Shown piece by piece: positions 51,966-62,430 of a DNA stretch of 64,000 nt. The stretch's first letter is position 1. Every line of letters starts with the position of its first letter. The notes under the pieces were generated by a model. It saw only the letters and a program-made list of their open reading frames with translations, ran no database searches and had not been told where the DNA came from. Source of the stretch: Bacillota bacterium (lineage in GTDB: Bacteria; Bacillota; Sulfobacillia; JAJZIM01); NCBI GenBank assembly GCA_021810565.1, contig JAJZIM010000001.1:55422-119421 (forward strand), in the 5' to 3' direction. The position numbers and the translations under genes are program-made.

Positions 51966-53024
51966 TCAGCTCCCCTTGGCCACGTTGAACCGGAAGTTGA
52001 TGATGTCCCCGTCCTTGACGGGATAGTCCCGGCCCTCCAGGCGCAAAAGGCCCTTGTCCCGCAGGACGGCCAAACTGCCCTCCCGCTCCAGGTCGGTGAA
52101 GGAGGCCACCTCGGCCCGGATGAAGCCCCGCTCGATGTCGGAGTGGATCTTCCCCGCCGCTTGGCGGGCCGGCGTATCCTCGGCCACGGTCCAGGCCCGC
52201 ACCTCGTCCTCCCCCGCGGTGAGGAAGGAGATCAGCCCCAGCCGTCGATACACGGCGCGGCACAGCCGCTGCACCCCCGGCTCGGTGAGCTTCAGGTCCT
52301 CCAAAAAGGCTTGGCGGTCCGCCCCCTCCAGCTGGTCGATCTCCAGTTCGATGCGGGCGGCCACCGTCAGCAGGGGATATCCCTTCTCGCGGCAGGCCGT
52401 CTCCAACGCGGCCCTTCCCGGGAACTCCCCCTCCCGAAAGGCCGCCTCGTCCAGGTTGGCCACCACCAGGGCGGGCTTGCCGGTCAAAAGCTCGTAGCCG
52501 CGCAAACGGCCGGCGTCCTCCTCGGAGAGGCCGGCGGCGAAGACGGCCCGCCCCCCTTCCAGCGCCTCCCGGCAGCGCTCCAGCACGGGCAACTCCGCTT
52601 TGTCCGCCTTCCGGTCGGCGTGCACCCGCTCCAGGCGGCGCTCCACCACCTCCAAGTCGGCCACCACCAGCTCCATCTCCAACTCCTCCAGATCGCGCGC
52701 CGGGTCGGGATCGGGCAGACCCTCCCGGGGGAAGCCCCGCAAGACGTGCAGCAGCGCGTCGCTCTTCCTGGCCTCGGACAGGAGCCGGTTGGCCGCCGTC
52801 CGATCACCGCCCCCCGGCGGCAGGCCGGGCAGGTCCAGAAACTCGATCTGGGCATAGGTGGTCTTGCGCGGGTGATACATGCGGCTCAAGAAGTCCACCC
52901 GGGCGTCGGGAACCGCGGCCACGCCCCGGCCGGTGCCGTAGCCGGCGGCCCGAGCCTTGGTCAAGAGCTCGAACAGGGTGGTCTTGCCGCCTCCGGAGAG
53001 TCCGATCAGTCCACAGTTCAACAT
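51966..53024 (-). CDS. ychF: YchF/OLA1-type P-loop ATPase
   Basis: 352 residues. P-loop GLSGGGKT at 8-15, switch II-like DLPGLPPGGGD near 66-76, and NLDE in the base-recognition position where normal GTPases have NKxD; this change is typical of YchF, which prefers ATP. A helical insert lies in the middle and a TGS domain at the C-terminus (about 265-350, DYPVKDGDIINFRFNVAKGS). YchF binds ribosomes and takes part in stress responses. Many family members begin the P-loop with GxPNVGKS; the GLSGGGKT form is a variant. It stands alone between unrelated genes. Confidence 0.9.
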   Translation of the reverse strand: MLNCGLIGLSGGGKTTLFELLTKARAAGYGTGRGVAAVPDARVDFLSRMYHPRKTTYAQIEFLDLPGLPPGGGDRTAANRLLSEARKSDALLHVLRGFPREGLPDPDPARDLEELEMELVVADLEVVERRLERVHADRKADKAELPVLERCREALEGGRAVFAAGLSEEDAGRLRGYELLTGKPALVVANLDEAAFREGEFPGRAALETACREKGYPLLTVAARIELEIDQLEGADRQAFLEDLKLTEPGVQRLCRAVYRRLGLISFLTAGEDEVRAWTVAEDTPARQAAGKIHSDIERGFIRAEVASFTDLEREGSLAVLRDKGLLRLEGRDYPVKDGDIINFRFNVAKGS

Positions 53025-53094
53025 GCTTGCGTCCCCGCCCCCTCCGCCCCCATTCTAACCGGCGGCGAAGGACGTGGCAAGAAACGGTTTGCCC

Positions 53095-53733
53095 TTAGAA
53101 CCCCTTCTGGAAGCGGCGCACCAGGCGCTGCAGCCGACCGACCTCCCGGCTAACCCCGCTCCAATTCTTCGCCGCCACGTCCGCGTTCAGCCGGTGGGAG
53201 AGGGAGCCGAGTTGCGCGATGCCGGTGGGCGTGGTCACGGCCGCGTAGGCGCTCTCCAGATCTCCCAAATTGGCCTGCAGTGTGCGCACGTCGTGGTCCG
53301 CCCGGGCGGTGTCCTGGGCGTTGACCGCCGCCGCCAAGTCGCTCAGGGTGGCCGAGAAGCCGTTGACCGCGCCCACCGTCACTCCGTCCTTGGCCAGCTC
53401 CCCGGAGAGGGTGTTCCAGGTGCCCTGCAGGATGCCCAGGGCGGCGTCGGCGTTCAGCCACTCCCCTTTGGGCAGGCCCTGGGCCACTTGATCCAGCCCC
53501 TCCCGCAGGGTGGCGAACTGCATGGATACCCCCGGTTGCACCGGCGCCGTGGGCACCGGACCGGAGCCGCCGCCCAGCCAGGCGGTTATCTCCCGCTGCA
53601 GTCGGTGCCCGGAGCTGCCGTGGAAGGCGACGGCCAGCCCGATCAGCAGCAGCACCCCCACCAGCATCCAGGGCGGCACGCTGTGCCGCCGACGCCAGGC
53701 GGGATCGGGGCCCTCGTTCCATCCTCCAGGCAT
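53095..53733 (-). CDS. Membrane-anchored helical protein of unknown function
   Basis: 212 residues from ATG 53733 (GGAGG 10 bases upstream; a TTG two codons earlier is possible). A short basic N-terminus, one membrane helix (WMLVGVLLLIGLAVAFHG near 25-42), then a mostly helical external part with regular AxxxL spacing (FATLREGLDQVAQGLPKG, LSDLAAAVNAQDTARADHDV, LGSLSHRLNADVAAKNW). No known domain recognised. It lies 70 bases before the ychF start region on the same strand and 112 bases after the spore-protein-like gene. Confidence 0.65.
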   Translation of the reverse strand: MPGGWNEGPDPAWRRRHSVPPWMLVGVLLLIGLAVAFHGSSGHRLQREITAWLGGGSGPVPTAPVQPGVSMQFATLREGLDQVAQGLPKGEWLNADAALGILQGTWNTLSGELAKDGVTVGAVNGFSATLSDLAAAVNAQDTARADHDVRTLQANLGDLESAYAAVTTPTGIAQLGSLSHRLNADVAAKNWSGVSREVGRLQRLVRRFQKGF

Positions 53734-53845
53734 CGTCAACCCGCCTCCTCTCCCTTGGTCCCAGCCCAAGCTTATGCCCCTGTCCCAGAGATGATGCCGC
53801 AGCGGGAAGGCCCCCTCTCGCCAGACCACCAAAAAGGGGAAGTGC

Positions 53846-53968
53846 TCACTTCCCCTTGGGCGCCTTTTCCGGTAGCTTCTTCGGATCTACCCCGATCTCC
53901 TGGGCCACCTCGTACTTGAACTGCTCCTTGTTCAACTTGGGCGGCGGTGCTTGCTTCTTCCCGACCAC
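53846..53968 (-). CDS. 40-residue protein resembling small acid-soluble spore proteins
   Basis: GTG 53968 follows GGGAGGTGA at good distance. The 40 residues are basic and lysine/proline-rich (MVGKKQAPPPKLNKEQ), with a core FKYEVAQEIGV that matches the start motif of alpha/beta-type small acid-soluble spore proteins (LKYEVAxELGV), then DPKKLPEKAPKGK. Full-length proteins of that type run about 60-70 residues and have a second conserved half (TSRxNGSVGGEMVKRM) that is missing here, so this may be a minor relative. Such proteins coat DNA in spores. It implies sporulation, but on a short match. Confidence 0.6.
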   Translation of the reverse strand: MVGKKQAPPPKLNKEQFKYEVAQEIGVDPKKLPEKAPKGK

Positions 53969-54009
53969 GGGCTCACCTCCCGCCCCTAGCTTGCCCCACG
54001 CCGTGGCGG

Positions 54010-55200
54010 CTATGTGCCGCCGCGCAACTCCTGGCGCGCGGCGTGGCGCAGGGCGCCGTCCGTCAGCACGTCCAGCCCGGTGAGGGCCAGGGCCTGGGCG
54101 GCCGTGCGCAGCACCTGCTCCGCCCGAGGGGACACGGCGGCCGCCGCGAACTGGGGGGTGTGGGGCGCCACCTCCTCGGGAGCGACGGCCAACTGCGGCT
54201 GAATGCAGGGCACCACCTGGCTCACGTTGCCCAGGTCGGTGGATCCTCCGGGCCGCGGCGGGGCTTCCGGCTCCTGCCAGCCCGCCCGGGCCAGGTTGGC
54301 CCGGAAGACGTCCAGGAGGATCTGGTTGTTGCGCATGGGCTGGTATACAGGACCGTCCGGCTCCAAGTCCAGGGCGGCCCCCGTGGCCTGCGCCGCGCCC
54401 CGGGCGCAGTTCTTCACCTTCTCCAGCACCTCCTCCAGGTAGGAGGCGGTGAGGGCCCGCACCAGGAAGCGGGCCTCGGCCTCCTCGGGCACGATGTTGG
54501 GGGCCACGCCGCCCTTGCTGATGATCCCATGGATCCGGGCCTCCTCCCGCAGGTGCTGACGCAGGGCGTTGATACCCAAAAAGGTGAGGATGACGGCCTC
54601 CAGGGCATTGATGCCCTCGTGGGGCGCCGACGCCGCGTGGGCCGCCCGTCCCCGGAAGCGGATGCGCAGCGGATAGGCCGCCCGGGCCTGGAACTCAAGC
54701 TCGTTGCGCCGGTGGGGATGGAACATCAGGCAGGCGTCCAGGTGCCGAAACACCCCCCGCTCCACCATTTGGATCTTCCCCCCGCCGCCCTCCTCGGCAG
54801 GCGTGCCCAAGAAGACCACTCGGCCCAATTCGCCTCCCGTGGTCCGGGCCAAGCCGACGGCCGCCCCCCAGGAGGCGGCGGCGATGAGGTTGTGTCCGCA
54901 GGCGTGGCCCAGATCGGGCAGCGCGTCGTACTCCCCCACGAAGGCCACCGCCGGGCGCTCCGGCCCGGGATACACGGCGCGCAGCGCGGTGGGCAGGCCT
55001 CCCACTCCCCGCTCCACCTGGAAACCGGCCTCCGTCAGGCGTGCGGCCAGCAGCCGGGACGCCTCCCGCTCGGCGTGCCCCAGCTCCGGGTGGTCGTGGA
55101 TCTCCCGGCTCAGCTGCACCATGGCCGCCGAGTGCTCCTCCACCCGCTCCAAAACCGCCTCCCGCAGCCGAGTCAGGTCCCGCTCCAAGCCGCCCACCAC
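54010..55200 (-). CDS. M20-family amidohydrolase (AbgB/PM20D2-like)
   Basis: 396 residues. Metal-binding motif YDALPDLGHACGHN near 92-105 (Asp/Cys/His), TPAEEGGGGKI near 135 (catalytic Glu pair), FHPHRRNELEF near 160, and a lid domain from about 180 with HAASAPHEGINALEA; a later HTPQF supplies the last His. Members split aminoacyl conjugates such as p-aminobenzoyl-glutamate or N-acyl amino acids in the cytoplasm. The exact substrate is unknown. It stands alone between the spore-protein-like gene and the ilv operon terminator. Confidence 0.88.
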   Translation of the reverse strand: MVGGLERDLTRLREAVLERVEEHSAAMVQLSREIHDHPELGHAEREASRLLAARLTEAGFQVERGVGGLPTALRAVYPGPERPAVAFVGEYDALPDLGHACGHNLIAAASWGAAVGLARTTGGELGRVVFLGTPAEEGGGGKIQMVERGVFRHLDACLMFHPHRRNELEFQARAAYPLRIRFRGRAAHAASAPHEGINALEAVILTFLGINALRQHLREEARIHGIISKGGVAPNIVPEEAEARFLVRALTASYLEEVLEKVKNCARGAAQATGAALDLEPDGPVYQPMRNNQILLDVFRANLARAGWQEPEAPPRPGGSTDLGNVSQVVPCIQPQLAVAPEEVAPHTPQFAAAAVSPRAEQVLRTAAQALALTGLDVLTDGALRHAARQELRGGT

Positions 55201-55285
55201 CTTTGCCCGCAGACTCCCGCCTCGCGACCCGACCTACTTCGTCCTACCCGCCGCCATCTCCTCCCGGGGCCGAGCGCCGGCAGAC

Positions 55286-55315
55286 GAAAAGGCGAGCGGC
55301 ACCCAACCGCTCGCC
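55286..55315 (-). terminator. Terminator of the ilv-leu operon
   Basis: A perfect 9-bp stem GGCGAGCGG/CCGCTCGCC with a 7-base loop, followed on the minus strand by TTTTCG. It lies about 20 bases behind the ilvB stop. Confidence 0.85.
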
Positions 55316-55332
55316 CGTCGGCCGCCTGCCCC

Positions 55333-57075
55333 TCAGGCGCCCAGGATGATCTCCTCCAGGGGCCGGCCGGGGGGCACCATGGGGTACACGTTCTCCTCCG
55401 GGGTCACCCAGCAGTCCACCAAGGCCGGTCCCGGCGCCTGCAGGGCCCGGGCCAGGGTGGGGGCCAACTCCTCGGGCCGCTTGGCCCGCCAGGCCGGGAT
55501 GCCGTAGGCCTCGGCCAGCTTGACGAAGTCCGGCACGCTGGTGTTCTGGGGCGGGGTGGCGCTTTGGGCCTCGGCCCCCGCCGCCTGGGCCAGGGCCTGC
55601 ACCGCCTGCAGGTCCACCGAGGAGTAGCGGTGACGATAGAACATCTCCTGCCACTGGCGCACCATGCCCAGGTAGCCGTTGTTGATGACCACGATCTTCA
55701 CCGGCAGCCGCTCCTGCACCACCGTGGCCAACTCCTGCAGGGTCATCTGCAGGCTGCCGTCCCCGGCCACCTGCACCACCAGCTTGTCGGGCCGGCCCAC
55801 CTGGGCGCCCAGGGCGGCGGGCAGCCCGAAGCCCATGGTGCCGAGCCCCCCGGAGGTCACGAAGGTGCGCGGCTCCCGCACCGGGTAGTACTGGGCCGCC
55901 CACATCTGGTGCTGCCCCACGTCGGTGCAGATCACCGCCTCCCCCTTGGTCTGCCGAAAAAGCTCCTGGATCACCGCCTGGGGCATGATCTGGGCGCCGC
56001 TTTGCCGGTAGGTCAAGGGATACTCCCGCTGCCAGGCCGCCACGGTCGCTTGCCACGCGGCGGTGTCCGCCGGCTTGAATTTGGCCAACAGCCCGGGCAG
56101 CACCCGGCGGACGTCGCCCACGATGGGCACCGCCACCGGCACGTTCTTGCCGATCTCCGCCGGATCCACGTCCAGGTGGATGATCCGGGCCTGGCGGGCG
56201 AAACGCTCCACCATGCCCGTCACCCGGTCGTCGAAGCGCACCCCCACGGCGAAGATCACGTCCGCCTCGCTCACGGCTAGGTTGGCCGTCTTGGTGCCGT
56301 GCATGCCCAACATCCCGGTGCAAAGGGGGTGGTCGCCGGGAAAGGCCCCCAGGCCCGTGAGGGTCAGCCCCACCGGGATGCCCCCCCGCTCCGCCAGCTC
56401 CCGCAGCCCGGCGGCCGCCTCGGGGTTGTTCACCCCGCCCCCGGCATAGATGAAGGGGCGCTCGGCCTCGGACAGGAGCTTGGCCGCCCGCTGGATCTGC
56501 ATCGGGTGCCCCTCCAGGTTGGGTTTGTAGCCGGGCAGATGCACCGCGCGGGGAAAGCGCGGCTCCGTCGTCTGCTGCGTCACGTCCCGCGGCAGGTCGA
56601 TGAGCACCGGGCCGGGCCGGCCCGTGGCCGCGATGTGGAAGGCCTCCCGCACGATCCGAGCCAGGTCCGCCACGTCCCGCAGCAGGTAGTTGTGCTTGGT
56701 GACCGGCATGGTGATCCCCACCGTGTCCGCCTCCTGGAAGGCGTCCCCCCCGATGAGGGGGGATGCCACCTGACCGGTGATGACCACCAGGGGCACCGAG
56801 TCCATGTAGGCGTTGGCGATCCCGGTCACCGCGTTGGTGGCCCCGGGACCGGAGGTGACGATGCACACCCCCACCCGCCCGGTGACCCGGGCGTAGGCGT
56901 CGGCGGCATGGGCCGCCCCTTGCTCGTGGCGGCACAGGATGTGGCGGATGGGCGCGTCGTAGAGGGCGTCGTACAAGGGCAGCACCGCGCCGCCGGGGAT
57001 ACCGAAGAGCACCTCCACCCCTTCCCGGATCAGCCCCTCCACCAGGATCTGGGCTCCCGTTTTCTGATTGCTCAT
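55333..57075 (-). CDS. ilvB: Acetolactate synthase, large (catalytic) subunit
   Basis: 580 residues. Thiamine-diphosphate enzyme that joins two pyruvates to acetolactate, or pyruvate and 2-oxobutyrate. N-terminal domain with [18 protein letters not shown] (catalytic Glu in [16 protein letters not shown] near 50), middle FAD-binding domain, C-terminal domain with the diphosphate-binding [17 protein letters not shown] and [12 protein letters not shown]. Its ATG overlaps the ilvD stop by four bases. It is last in the operon, whereas its regulatory partner ilvN is first, 5.4 kb upstream. Confidence 0.96.
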   Translation of the reverse strand: MSNQKTGAQILVEGLIREGVEVLFGIPGGAVLPLYDALYDAPIRHILCRHEQGAAHAADAYARVTGRVGVCIVTSGPGATNAVTGIANAYMDSVPLVVITGQVASPLIGGDAFQEADTVGITMPVTKHNYLLRDVADLARIVREAFHIAATGRPGPVLIDLPRDVTQQTTEPRFPRAVHLPGYKPNLEGHPMQIQRAAKLLSEAERPFIYAGGGVNNPEAAAGLRELAERGGIPVGLTLTGLGAFPGDHPLCTGMLGMHGTKTANLAVSEADVIFAVGVRFDDRVTGMVERFARQARIIHLDVDPAEIGKNVPVAVPIVGDVRRVLPGLLAKFKPADTAAWQATVAAWQREYPLTYRQSGAQIMPQAVIQELFRQTKGEAVICTDVGQHQMWAAQYYPVREPRTFVTSGGLGTMGFGLPAALGAQVGRPDKLVVQVAGDGSLQMTLQELATVVQERLPVKIVVINNGYLGMVRQWQEMFYRHRYSSVDLQAVQALAQAAGAEAQSATPPQNTSVPDFVKLAEAYGIPAWRAKRPEELAPTLARALQAPGPALVDCWVTPEENVYPMVPPGRPLEEIILGA

Positions 57076-58730
57076 CGCAGCACCGCCCCCTGGCTGGCCG
57101 AGGTGACCGAACGGACGTAGCGGGCCAAGTATCCCGTCTTGATCCTAGGCTCCGGAGGCTGCCAGGCGGCCCGACGCCGGGCCAACTCGGCCTCTTCCAC
57201 CAACAGGTCCACCCGCCGCGCGGGGATGTCGATGCGGATCGGATCCCCCTCGGCCACCAAGGCGATGGGGCCACCCTGGGCCGCCTCGGGAGACACGTGG
57301 CCGATGCAGGCTCCCCGGGTGCCGCCCGAGAAACGCCCGTCGGTCAAGAGGGCCACCTCCCGGTCCAGCCCCATCCCGGCCAGCACCGAGGTGGGAGTGA
57401 GCATCTCCCGCATCCCCGGTCCGCCCCGGGGACCCTCGTAGCGGATCACCAGCACGTCCCCGGGCCGGACCTTCCCCTCCATCAGGGCCTGGGTCACCGC
57501 CTCCTCGGATTCGAACACGCGGGCCGGTCCCTGGTGCACCAACATGGCCTGGTCCACCGCCCCCTGCTTGACCACCGCCCCGTCGGGAGCCAGGGAGCCG
57601 CGCAGCACCGCGATGCCCCCCGTGGCGTTGTACGGGTTCTCCAAGGAACGAATGACCTCGCGTCGACGCACCTGAGCTCCCGCGATGACCTCCCGCAGGG
57701 AGCGGCCGGTCACCGTCAGGGCCGACAGGTCCAAGAGATCCCGGCGTGAAAGTTCCACCATGACCGCGCTGACCCCCCCCGCCTCGTCCAGGTCCTGCAG
57801 GTGCTGCGGGCTGGCCGGGCTCAGCTTCACCAGTTGGGGTGTTTTCAGGCTCGTCTCCTCCACCCAATCCAGGTCCATCCCGATTCCGGCGGCATGGGCC
57901 ACCGCCGTCAGATGCAGCACGGTGTTGGTGGAGCAGCCCAGGGCCATGTCCACCGTCAGCGCGTTCTTGATGCTGCGTTCGGTGACGATCTGCGACGGGC
58001 GCAGGTCCTTTTGCCAAAGCTCCATGACCGCCCGGCCCGCTTCCTTGGCCAGGCGGACCCGGGCGGCATGCACCGCGGGAACGGTGCCGTTGCCGGGCAG
58101 GCCCAAGCCCAAGGACTCCGTGAGGCAGTTCATGGAGTTGGCGGTGAACATGCCGGAGCAGGAGCCGCACCCGGCGCAGGCCACCTCCTCCAGGGCGGCC
58201 AATTCCGTCTCGGACATCTTGCCGGCCAGGGTCGTTCCCACCGCCTCGTAGACGGAGATCAGGTCCACGTCCCGTCCCTGGTAGCGTCCGGCCAGCATGG
58301 GACCACCGCTCACCACCACGCAGGGCAGGTCCAGGGCCACCGCCGCCATGAGCATTCCGGGCACGATCTTGTCGCAGTTAGGTATGAACACCAAGGCGTC
58401 CAGGGCGTGGGCACGCACCATCACCTCGACGGAATCGGCGATGAGCTCGCGGCTCGGCAAAGAATAGAACATGCCCTCGTGGTTCATGGCCAGGCCGTCG
58501 CACACCCCGATGACCGGGAACTCCAAAGGCGTGCCGCCGTGCATGCGCACCCCGGCCTTTACGGCGGCGGCGATCTGGTCCAGGTGCAGGTGGCCCGGGA
58601 TCAGCTCGTTCTGGGCGTTGACGATCCCGATCAAGGGCCGGGCCATCTCCTCGTCGGTGAGGCCCAGGGCCTTCAGCAGCGCCCGGTGGCCCGCCCGGAC
58701 CACACCCTTCTTCACAGCGTCGGAGCGCAT
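57072..58730 (-). CDS. ilvD: Dihydroxy-acid dehydratase
   Basis: 552 residues from ATG 58730, which shares its A with the ilvE stop TGA; the frame runs 63 codons further upstream but only in the shadow of ilvE. Fe-S enzyme making 2-oxo acids in the valine/isoleucine pathway. Cluster and substrate motifs: [40 protein letters not shown], and [29 protein letters not shown] precedes the start. Confidence 0.96.
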   Translation of the reverse strand: MRSDAVKKGVVRAGHRALLKALGLTDEEMARPLIGIVNAQNELIPGHLHLDQIAAAVKAGVRMHGGTPLEFPVIGVCDGLAMNHEGMFYSLPSRELIADSVEVMVRAHALDALVFIPNCDKIVPGMLMAAVALDLPCVVVSGGPMLAGRYQGRDVDLISVYEAVGTTLAGKMSETELAALEEVACAGCGSCSGMFTANSMNCLTESLGLGLPGNGTVPAVHAARVRLAKEAGRAVMELWQKDLRPSQIVTERSIKNALTVDMALGCSTNTVLHLTAVAHAAGIGMDLDWVEETSLKTPQLVKLSPASPQHLQDLDEAGGVSAVMVELSRRDLLDLSALTVTGRSLREVIAGAQVRRREVIRSLENPYNATGGIAVLRGSLAPDGAVVKQGAVDQAMLVHQGPARVFESEEAVTQALMEGKVRPGDVLVIRYEGPRGGPGMREMLTPTSVLAGMGLDREVALLTDGRFSGGTRGACIGHVSPEAAQGGPIALVAEGDPIRIDIPARRVDLLVEEAELARRRAAWQPPEPRIKTGYLARYVRSVTSASQGAVLR

Positions 58731-59644
58731 CAGCTTCCCCCCTTGAGTCCGGCCTGCAATGCCTCCTCCACGAAGATCTCCGTGCCCTCGTGGTTCACCA
58801 GTTCCCGATAGGCGTCGATGAGCTGGCGGGTCACCGTTCCCGGTTGGCCCTCGCCCACGCGCCGCCCGTCCACCTCCACCACCGGCACCACCTCCGCCGC
58901 CGTCCCCGTCAGGAAGCACTCCTGGGCGTTGTACACGTCATGGGCGGTGAAGGGCGCCTCCACTGCGGCGATCCCCCGCGCCTTGGCCAACTCCAGCACG
59001 GTGCGCCGGGTGATTCCTTCCAAGATGCCCAGCCAGGTGGGCGGGGTCACCAGATGGCCGCGGCGCACGATGAAGACGTTGTCCCCCGTGCCCTCCACCA
59101 CCAGCCCCTCGGCGTTCAGCAGCAGCACCTCCGGCTTGCCGGCCAGATTGGCCTCCAGCTTGGCCATGATGCTGTTGAGGTAATTCAGGGTCTTGATCTG
59201 GGGATTGAGGGCATCGGTGCGGCTGCGTCGGGTGGCCACGGTGATCACGGACATGCCCTCCCGGTAGACCTCCTCCGGGAAGATGCTGATGACGTCGGCG
59301 ATTACCACCACCGTGGCCCGTGGGCACTTGCGGGGGTCCAGCCCCAGGTCCCCCTTCCCCCGGGAGACCACCACCCGGATGTAGCCGTCGCGGATGGCGT
59401 TGCGGCGGCAGGCCTCCACCACCGCCTCGGCCAGATCCTCCTTGAGCACCGGTATCTCCAGCAGGATGGACTTGGCCGACTCGTACAGCCGGTCGATGTG
59501 CTGCGCCAACCGGAACACCCGACCGTTGTATGCGCGGATGCCCTCGAAAACCCCGTCCCCGTAGAGAAAACCGTGGTCGTACACCGAGACCCGGGCCTGC
59601 TCCTCGGGGACGAACTCGCCGTCAAGGTAGATCTCGAGGCTCAA
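58730..59644 (-). CDS. ilvE: Branched-chain amino acid aminotransferase
   Basis: 304 residues from TTG 59644; AAGGAGGTG lies 8 bases upstream and the resulting [20 protein letters not shown] is the family N-terminus. PLP fold-type IV enzyme that performs the last step to valine, leucine and isoleucine. The PLP lysine is in [18 protein letters not shown] near 160; other landmarks are [20 protein letters not shown] and [10 protein letters not shown]. Start overlaps the leuD stop by four bases and its stop overlaps ilvD, so both joints are translationally coupled. Confidence 0.95.
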   Translation of the reverse strand: MSLEIYLDGEFVPEEQARVSVYDHGFLYGDGVFEGIRAYNGRVFRLAQHIDRLYESAKSILLEIPVLKEDLAEAVVEACRRNAIRDGYIRVVVSRGKGDLGLDPRKCPRATVVVIADVISIFPEEVYREGMSVITVATRRSRTDALNPQIKTLNYLNSIMAKLEANLAGKPEVLLLNAEGLVVEGTGDNVFIVRRGHLVTPPTWLGILEGITRRTVLELAKARGIAAVEAPFTAHDVYNAQECFLTGTAAEVVPVVEVDGRRVGEGQPGTVTRQLIDAYRELVNHEGTEIFVEEALQAGLKGGS

Positions 59645-60144
59645 GGATCCTGCACCTCCTTCGCAAGCTTCTGCCGCGTGTAGGGGACCAGGCCCCCCGC
59701 GGCGATGATCCGCTGCATGAACTCCGGGAAAGGGGCGACCCGAAAGCTCGCCTCCCCCGCCCTGAGCACCCCGGCCCCCAGGTCCACGGCGATCCGGTCT
59801 CCCTGGGCCACCGCCCCCGCCGCCTCGGGACACTCCACGATGGGCAGGCCGATGTTGATGGCGTTGCGGTAGAAGATCCGCGCGAAGCTGGCCGCCACCA
59901 CGCAGGCCACCCCCGCCGCCTTGAGGCTGAGGGGCGCCTGCTCCCGGGAGCTGCCGCAGCCGAAGTTGCGCCCCGCCACCAGGATGTCCCCCGGTCGCAC
60001 CTTCCCCGGAAACTCCGGGTCGGCGTCCTCCATGCAGTGGGCCGCCAGCTCCGCCGGATCCGTGGTGTTGAGATAGCGCGCGGGGATGATCTGGTCCGTG
60101 TCCACGTTGTCCCCGAAGCGCCACACCCTGCCCTCCAGCAGCAT
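59641..60144 (-). CDS. leuD: 3-isopropylmalate dehydratase, small subunit
   Basis: 167 residues from ATG 60144, one base inside the leuC stop. Swivel domain of isopropylmalate isomerase: FGDNVDTDQIIPARYLNT at the start, GRNFGCGSSREQAPLSLKAA near 60, and FARIFYRNAINIGLP. With LeuC it converts 2- to 3-isopropylmalate. The short length fits the archaeal/thermophile type of small subunit. GAGGAGG stands 7-8 bases upstream. Confidence 0.95.
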   Translation of the reverse strand: MLLEGRVWRFGDNVDTDQIIPARYLNTTDPAELAAHCMEDADPEFPGKVRPGDILVAGRNFGCGSSREQAPLSLKAAGVACVVAASFARIFYRNAINIGLPIVECPEAAGAVAQGDRIAVDLGAGVLRAGEASFRVAPFPEFMQRIIAAGGLVPYTRQKLAKEVQDP

Positions 60145-61406
60145 CACGCCACCTCCTCGGGGCTCGAGATGCGGCCTCTGACGGCGGTGGCCGCCGCCAC
60201 GGCCGGCCCCGCCAGGTAAACCTCGCTCTTGGGATGGCCCATGCGGCCCACGAAGTTGCGGTTGGTGGTGGCCAAGGCCCGCTCCCCCTCGGCCAGCACC
60301 CCCATGTGCCCGCCCAGGCACGGCCCGCAGGTGGGCGTGCTGACGATCCCGCCGGCATCCACGAACACTTTCAGCAGCCCCTCCTCCAGGGCCTGCCGGT
60401 AGATCGCCTGGGTGGCGGGGATGACGATGAGGCGCACCCAGGGATGCACCTTCTTCCCCGCCAGGATCTTCGCCGCCACGCGCAGGTCCTCCAAGCGACC
60501 GTTGGTGCACGAGCCGATGACCACCTGATCCACCGCCACGTCCCCCACCTGGGACACCCCCCGCGCGTTCTCCGGCAGGTGTGGCAACGCCACCTGCGGC
60601 TCCACCTGGCCCACGTCGATCTCCAGGGTCGCCTCGAAGGGGGCGTCGTGATCGCTGCGGACCACCTCGTAGGGCACGTCGGTGCGCGCATCCACCCAGG
60701 CCAGGGTGGCCTGGTCCGGCTCCATGAAAGCGTTCTTGGCCCCCGCCTCGATGCCCATGTTGGCCATGGTCAGCCGCCCCTCCACGGACACCTGCGCCAG
60801 GGCCTCCCCGGTGAGCTCCAGGGTCCGGTAGTTGGCTCCCTCCACCCCCAGCCGTCCGATGGTGTGGAGGATCAGGTCCTTGCCGCCCACCCAGGGGCGC
60901 AGCTTCCCGCGGTAGACCACGCGGATGGCGGCGGGCACCTTGAACCAGGCCTTGCCGGTGGCCATGGCCACCGCCAGGTCGGTGGATCCCACCCCGGTGG
61001 AGAAGGCGCCCAGGGCGCCGTAGGTGCAGGTGTGGGAGTCGGCCCCGATGATCAGCATCCCCGGCCGGGTAAGGCCGCGCTCCGGCAGCAGGGCGTGCTC
61101 GATGCCCCCGTCGCCTCCCTCGTAGTAGTGGGGGAGCTGGTGAGCCCGGGCGAAGTCCCGCTGCCGCTTGCTCTGCATGGCCGACTTGATGTCCTTGTTG
61201 GGCACGAAGTGGTCCGCCACCAGGACCACCCGCTCCGGGTCGAACACCCGGGTGGCCCCCAGCTTCTCGAACTCGATGATGGCCAGGGGAGCGGTGATGT
61301 CGTTGCCCAGCACCAGGTCCAGCCGGGCCTCGATGAGCTGCCCGGCCTCCACCCGCTCCAATCCGGCGTGCCGGGCCAGGATCTTCTGGGTCGCGGTCAT
61401 CGCCAT
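60144..61406 (-). CDS. leuC: 3-isopropylmalate dehydratase, large subunit
   Basis: 420 residues, the shorter thermophile/archaeal-type LeuC rather than the 465-residue enterobacterial one. The [4Fe-4S] cysteines are Cys300 ([12 protein letters not shown]), Cys360 and Cys363 (TCGPCLGG). Other signature blocks are [12 protein letters not shown] and [20 protein letters not shown]. It starts 19 bases after the ilvC stop and is coupled to leuD. No leuA or leuB lies in the window, so leucine synthesis needs genes elsewhere. Confidence 0.95.
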   Translation of the reverse strand: MAMTATQKILARHAGLERVEAGQLIEARLDLVLGNDITAPLAIIEFEKLGATRVFDPERVVLVADHFVPNKDIKSAMQSKRQRDFARAHQLPHYYEGGDGGIEHALLPERGLTRPGMLIIGADSHTCTYGALGAFSTGVGSTDLAVAMATGKAWFKVPAAIRVVYRGKLRPWVGGKDLILHTIGRLGVEGANYRTLELTGEALAQVSVEGRLTMANMGIEAGAKNAFMEPDQATLAWVDARTDVPYEVVRSDHDAPFEATLEIDVGQVEPQVALPHLPENARGVSQVGDVAVDQVVIGSCTNGRLEDLRVAAKILAGKKVHPWVRLIVIPATQAIYRQALEEGLLKVFVDAGGIVSTPTCGPCLGGHMGVLAEGERALATTNRNFVGRMGHPKSEVYLAGPAVAAATAVRGRISSPEEVA

Positions 61407-61425
61407 GGGGACAAGCCTCGCTTTC

Positions 61426-62430
61426 TCATTCGGTCTCCGGTCGTTTCAACCAGGACATCATGGCCCGCAGCTTTTTGCCCACCCGCTCGACGGGATGCTC
61501 GGCCTCCCGCCGGGCCAAGGCGTTGAACACCGGACGGTGCGCCTGGTTCTCCAGGATCCACTCCTTGGCGAACTCGCCGTTTTGAATCCGCTCCAGCACC
61601 TGGCGCATCCGCTCCCGCGTGCCCTGGTCGATGATCTGCGGCCCCACGGTCATGTCGCCGTACTGGGCCGTGTCGGAGACCGAGTAGCGCATGTAGGCCA
61701 AGCCGCCCTCGTAGATCAGGTCCACGATGAGTTTCAGCTCGTGCAGACACTCGAAGTAGGCGCTCTCGGGCTGGTAGCCCGCTTCCACCAGGGTTTCGAA
61801 GCCCGCCTTGATCAGGGCGGACACCCCGCCGCACAGGACCACCTGCTCCCCGAACAGATCCGTCTCCGTCTCCTCCTGGAAGGTGGTCATGAGCACCCCC
61901 GCCCGGGTGCAGCCGATGCCCTTGGCGTACGCCAAGCCCAGGTCATGCGCCTGTCCCGTGGCGTCCTGCTGCACGGCCAAGAGGCCCGGGGTACCCGTCC
62001 CCTCCTGGTACAGGCGGCGCACCATGTGCCCTGGCGACTTGGGGGCCACCATGAACACGTCCACGTCCTGGGGCGGGACGATCTGGTGGTAGTGGATGTT
62101 GAAGCCGTGGGAGAAGCCCAGGGCCTTGCCCGCCGTCAGGTGCGGCGCGATCTGGTCCCGGTACACTTGGGCCTGCGCCTCGTCCGGCAGCAGGATCTGG
62201 ATCACCTGGGCGGCCTCGGCCGCCTCGGCCACCGGGGCCACCGCCAGGCCGGCCCGCTTAGCCTTGTCCCAGGAGGGCCGGCCCGGACGCAGCCCCACCA
62301 CCACGTCCACGCCGCTGTCGCGCAGGTTCTGGGCCTGGGCGTGCCCCTGGCTGCCGTAGCCCATCACCGCCACCCGCTTGCCCCGGAGGTGCTTCAGATC
62401 CGCGTCCGCATCGTAGAACATCTTGGCCAT
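61426..62430 (-). CDS. ilvC: Ketol-acid reductoisomerase (class I)
   Basis: 334 residues, standard class I length, from ATG 62430 (GGGGAGACGG upstream). The N-terminal Rossmann domain has [17 protein letters not shown] at 24-40 with [11 protein letters not shown] behind it (cofactor-phosphate loop). The knotted C-terminal domain contains the metal-binding [16 protein letters not shown] and [17 protein letters not shown]. It turns acetolactate into dihydroxy-isovalerate with NADPH or NADH. ilvN's TGA overlaps its ATG by one base. Confidence 0.97.
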   Translation of the reverse strand: MAKMFYDADADLKHLRGKRVAVMGYGSQGHAQAQNLRDSGVDVVVGLRPGRPSWDKAKRAGLAVAPVAEAAEAAQVIQILLPDEAQAQVYRDQIAPHLTAGKALGFSHGFNIHYHQIVPPQDVDVFMVAPKSPGHMVRRLYQEGTGTPGLLAVQQDATGQAHDLGLAYAKGIGCTRAGVLMTTFQEETETDLFGEQVVLCGGVSALIKAGFETLVEAGYQPESAYFECLHELKLIVDLIYEGGLAYMRYSVSDTAQYGDMTVGPQIIDQGTRERMRQVLERIQNGEFAKEWILENQAHRPVFNALARREAEHPVERVGKKLRAMMSWLKRPETE

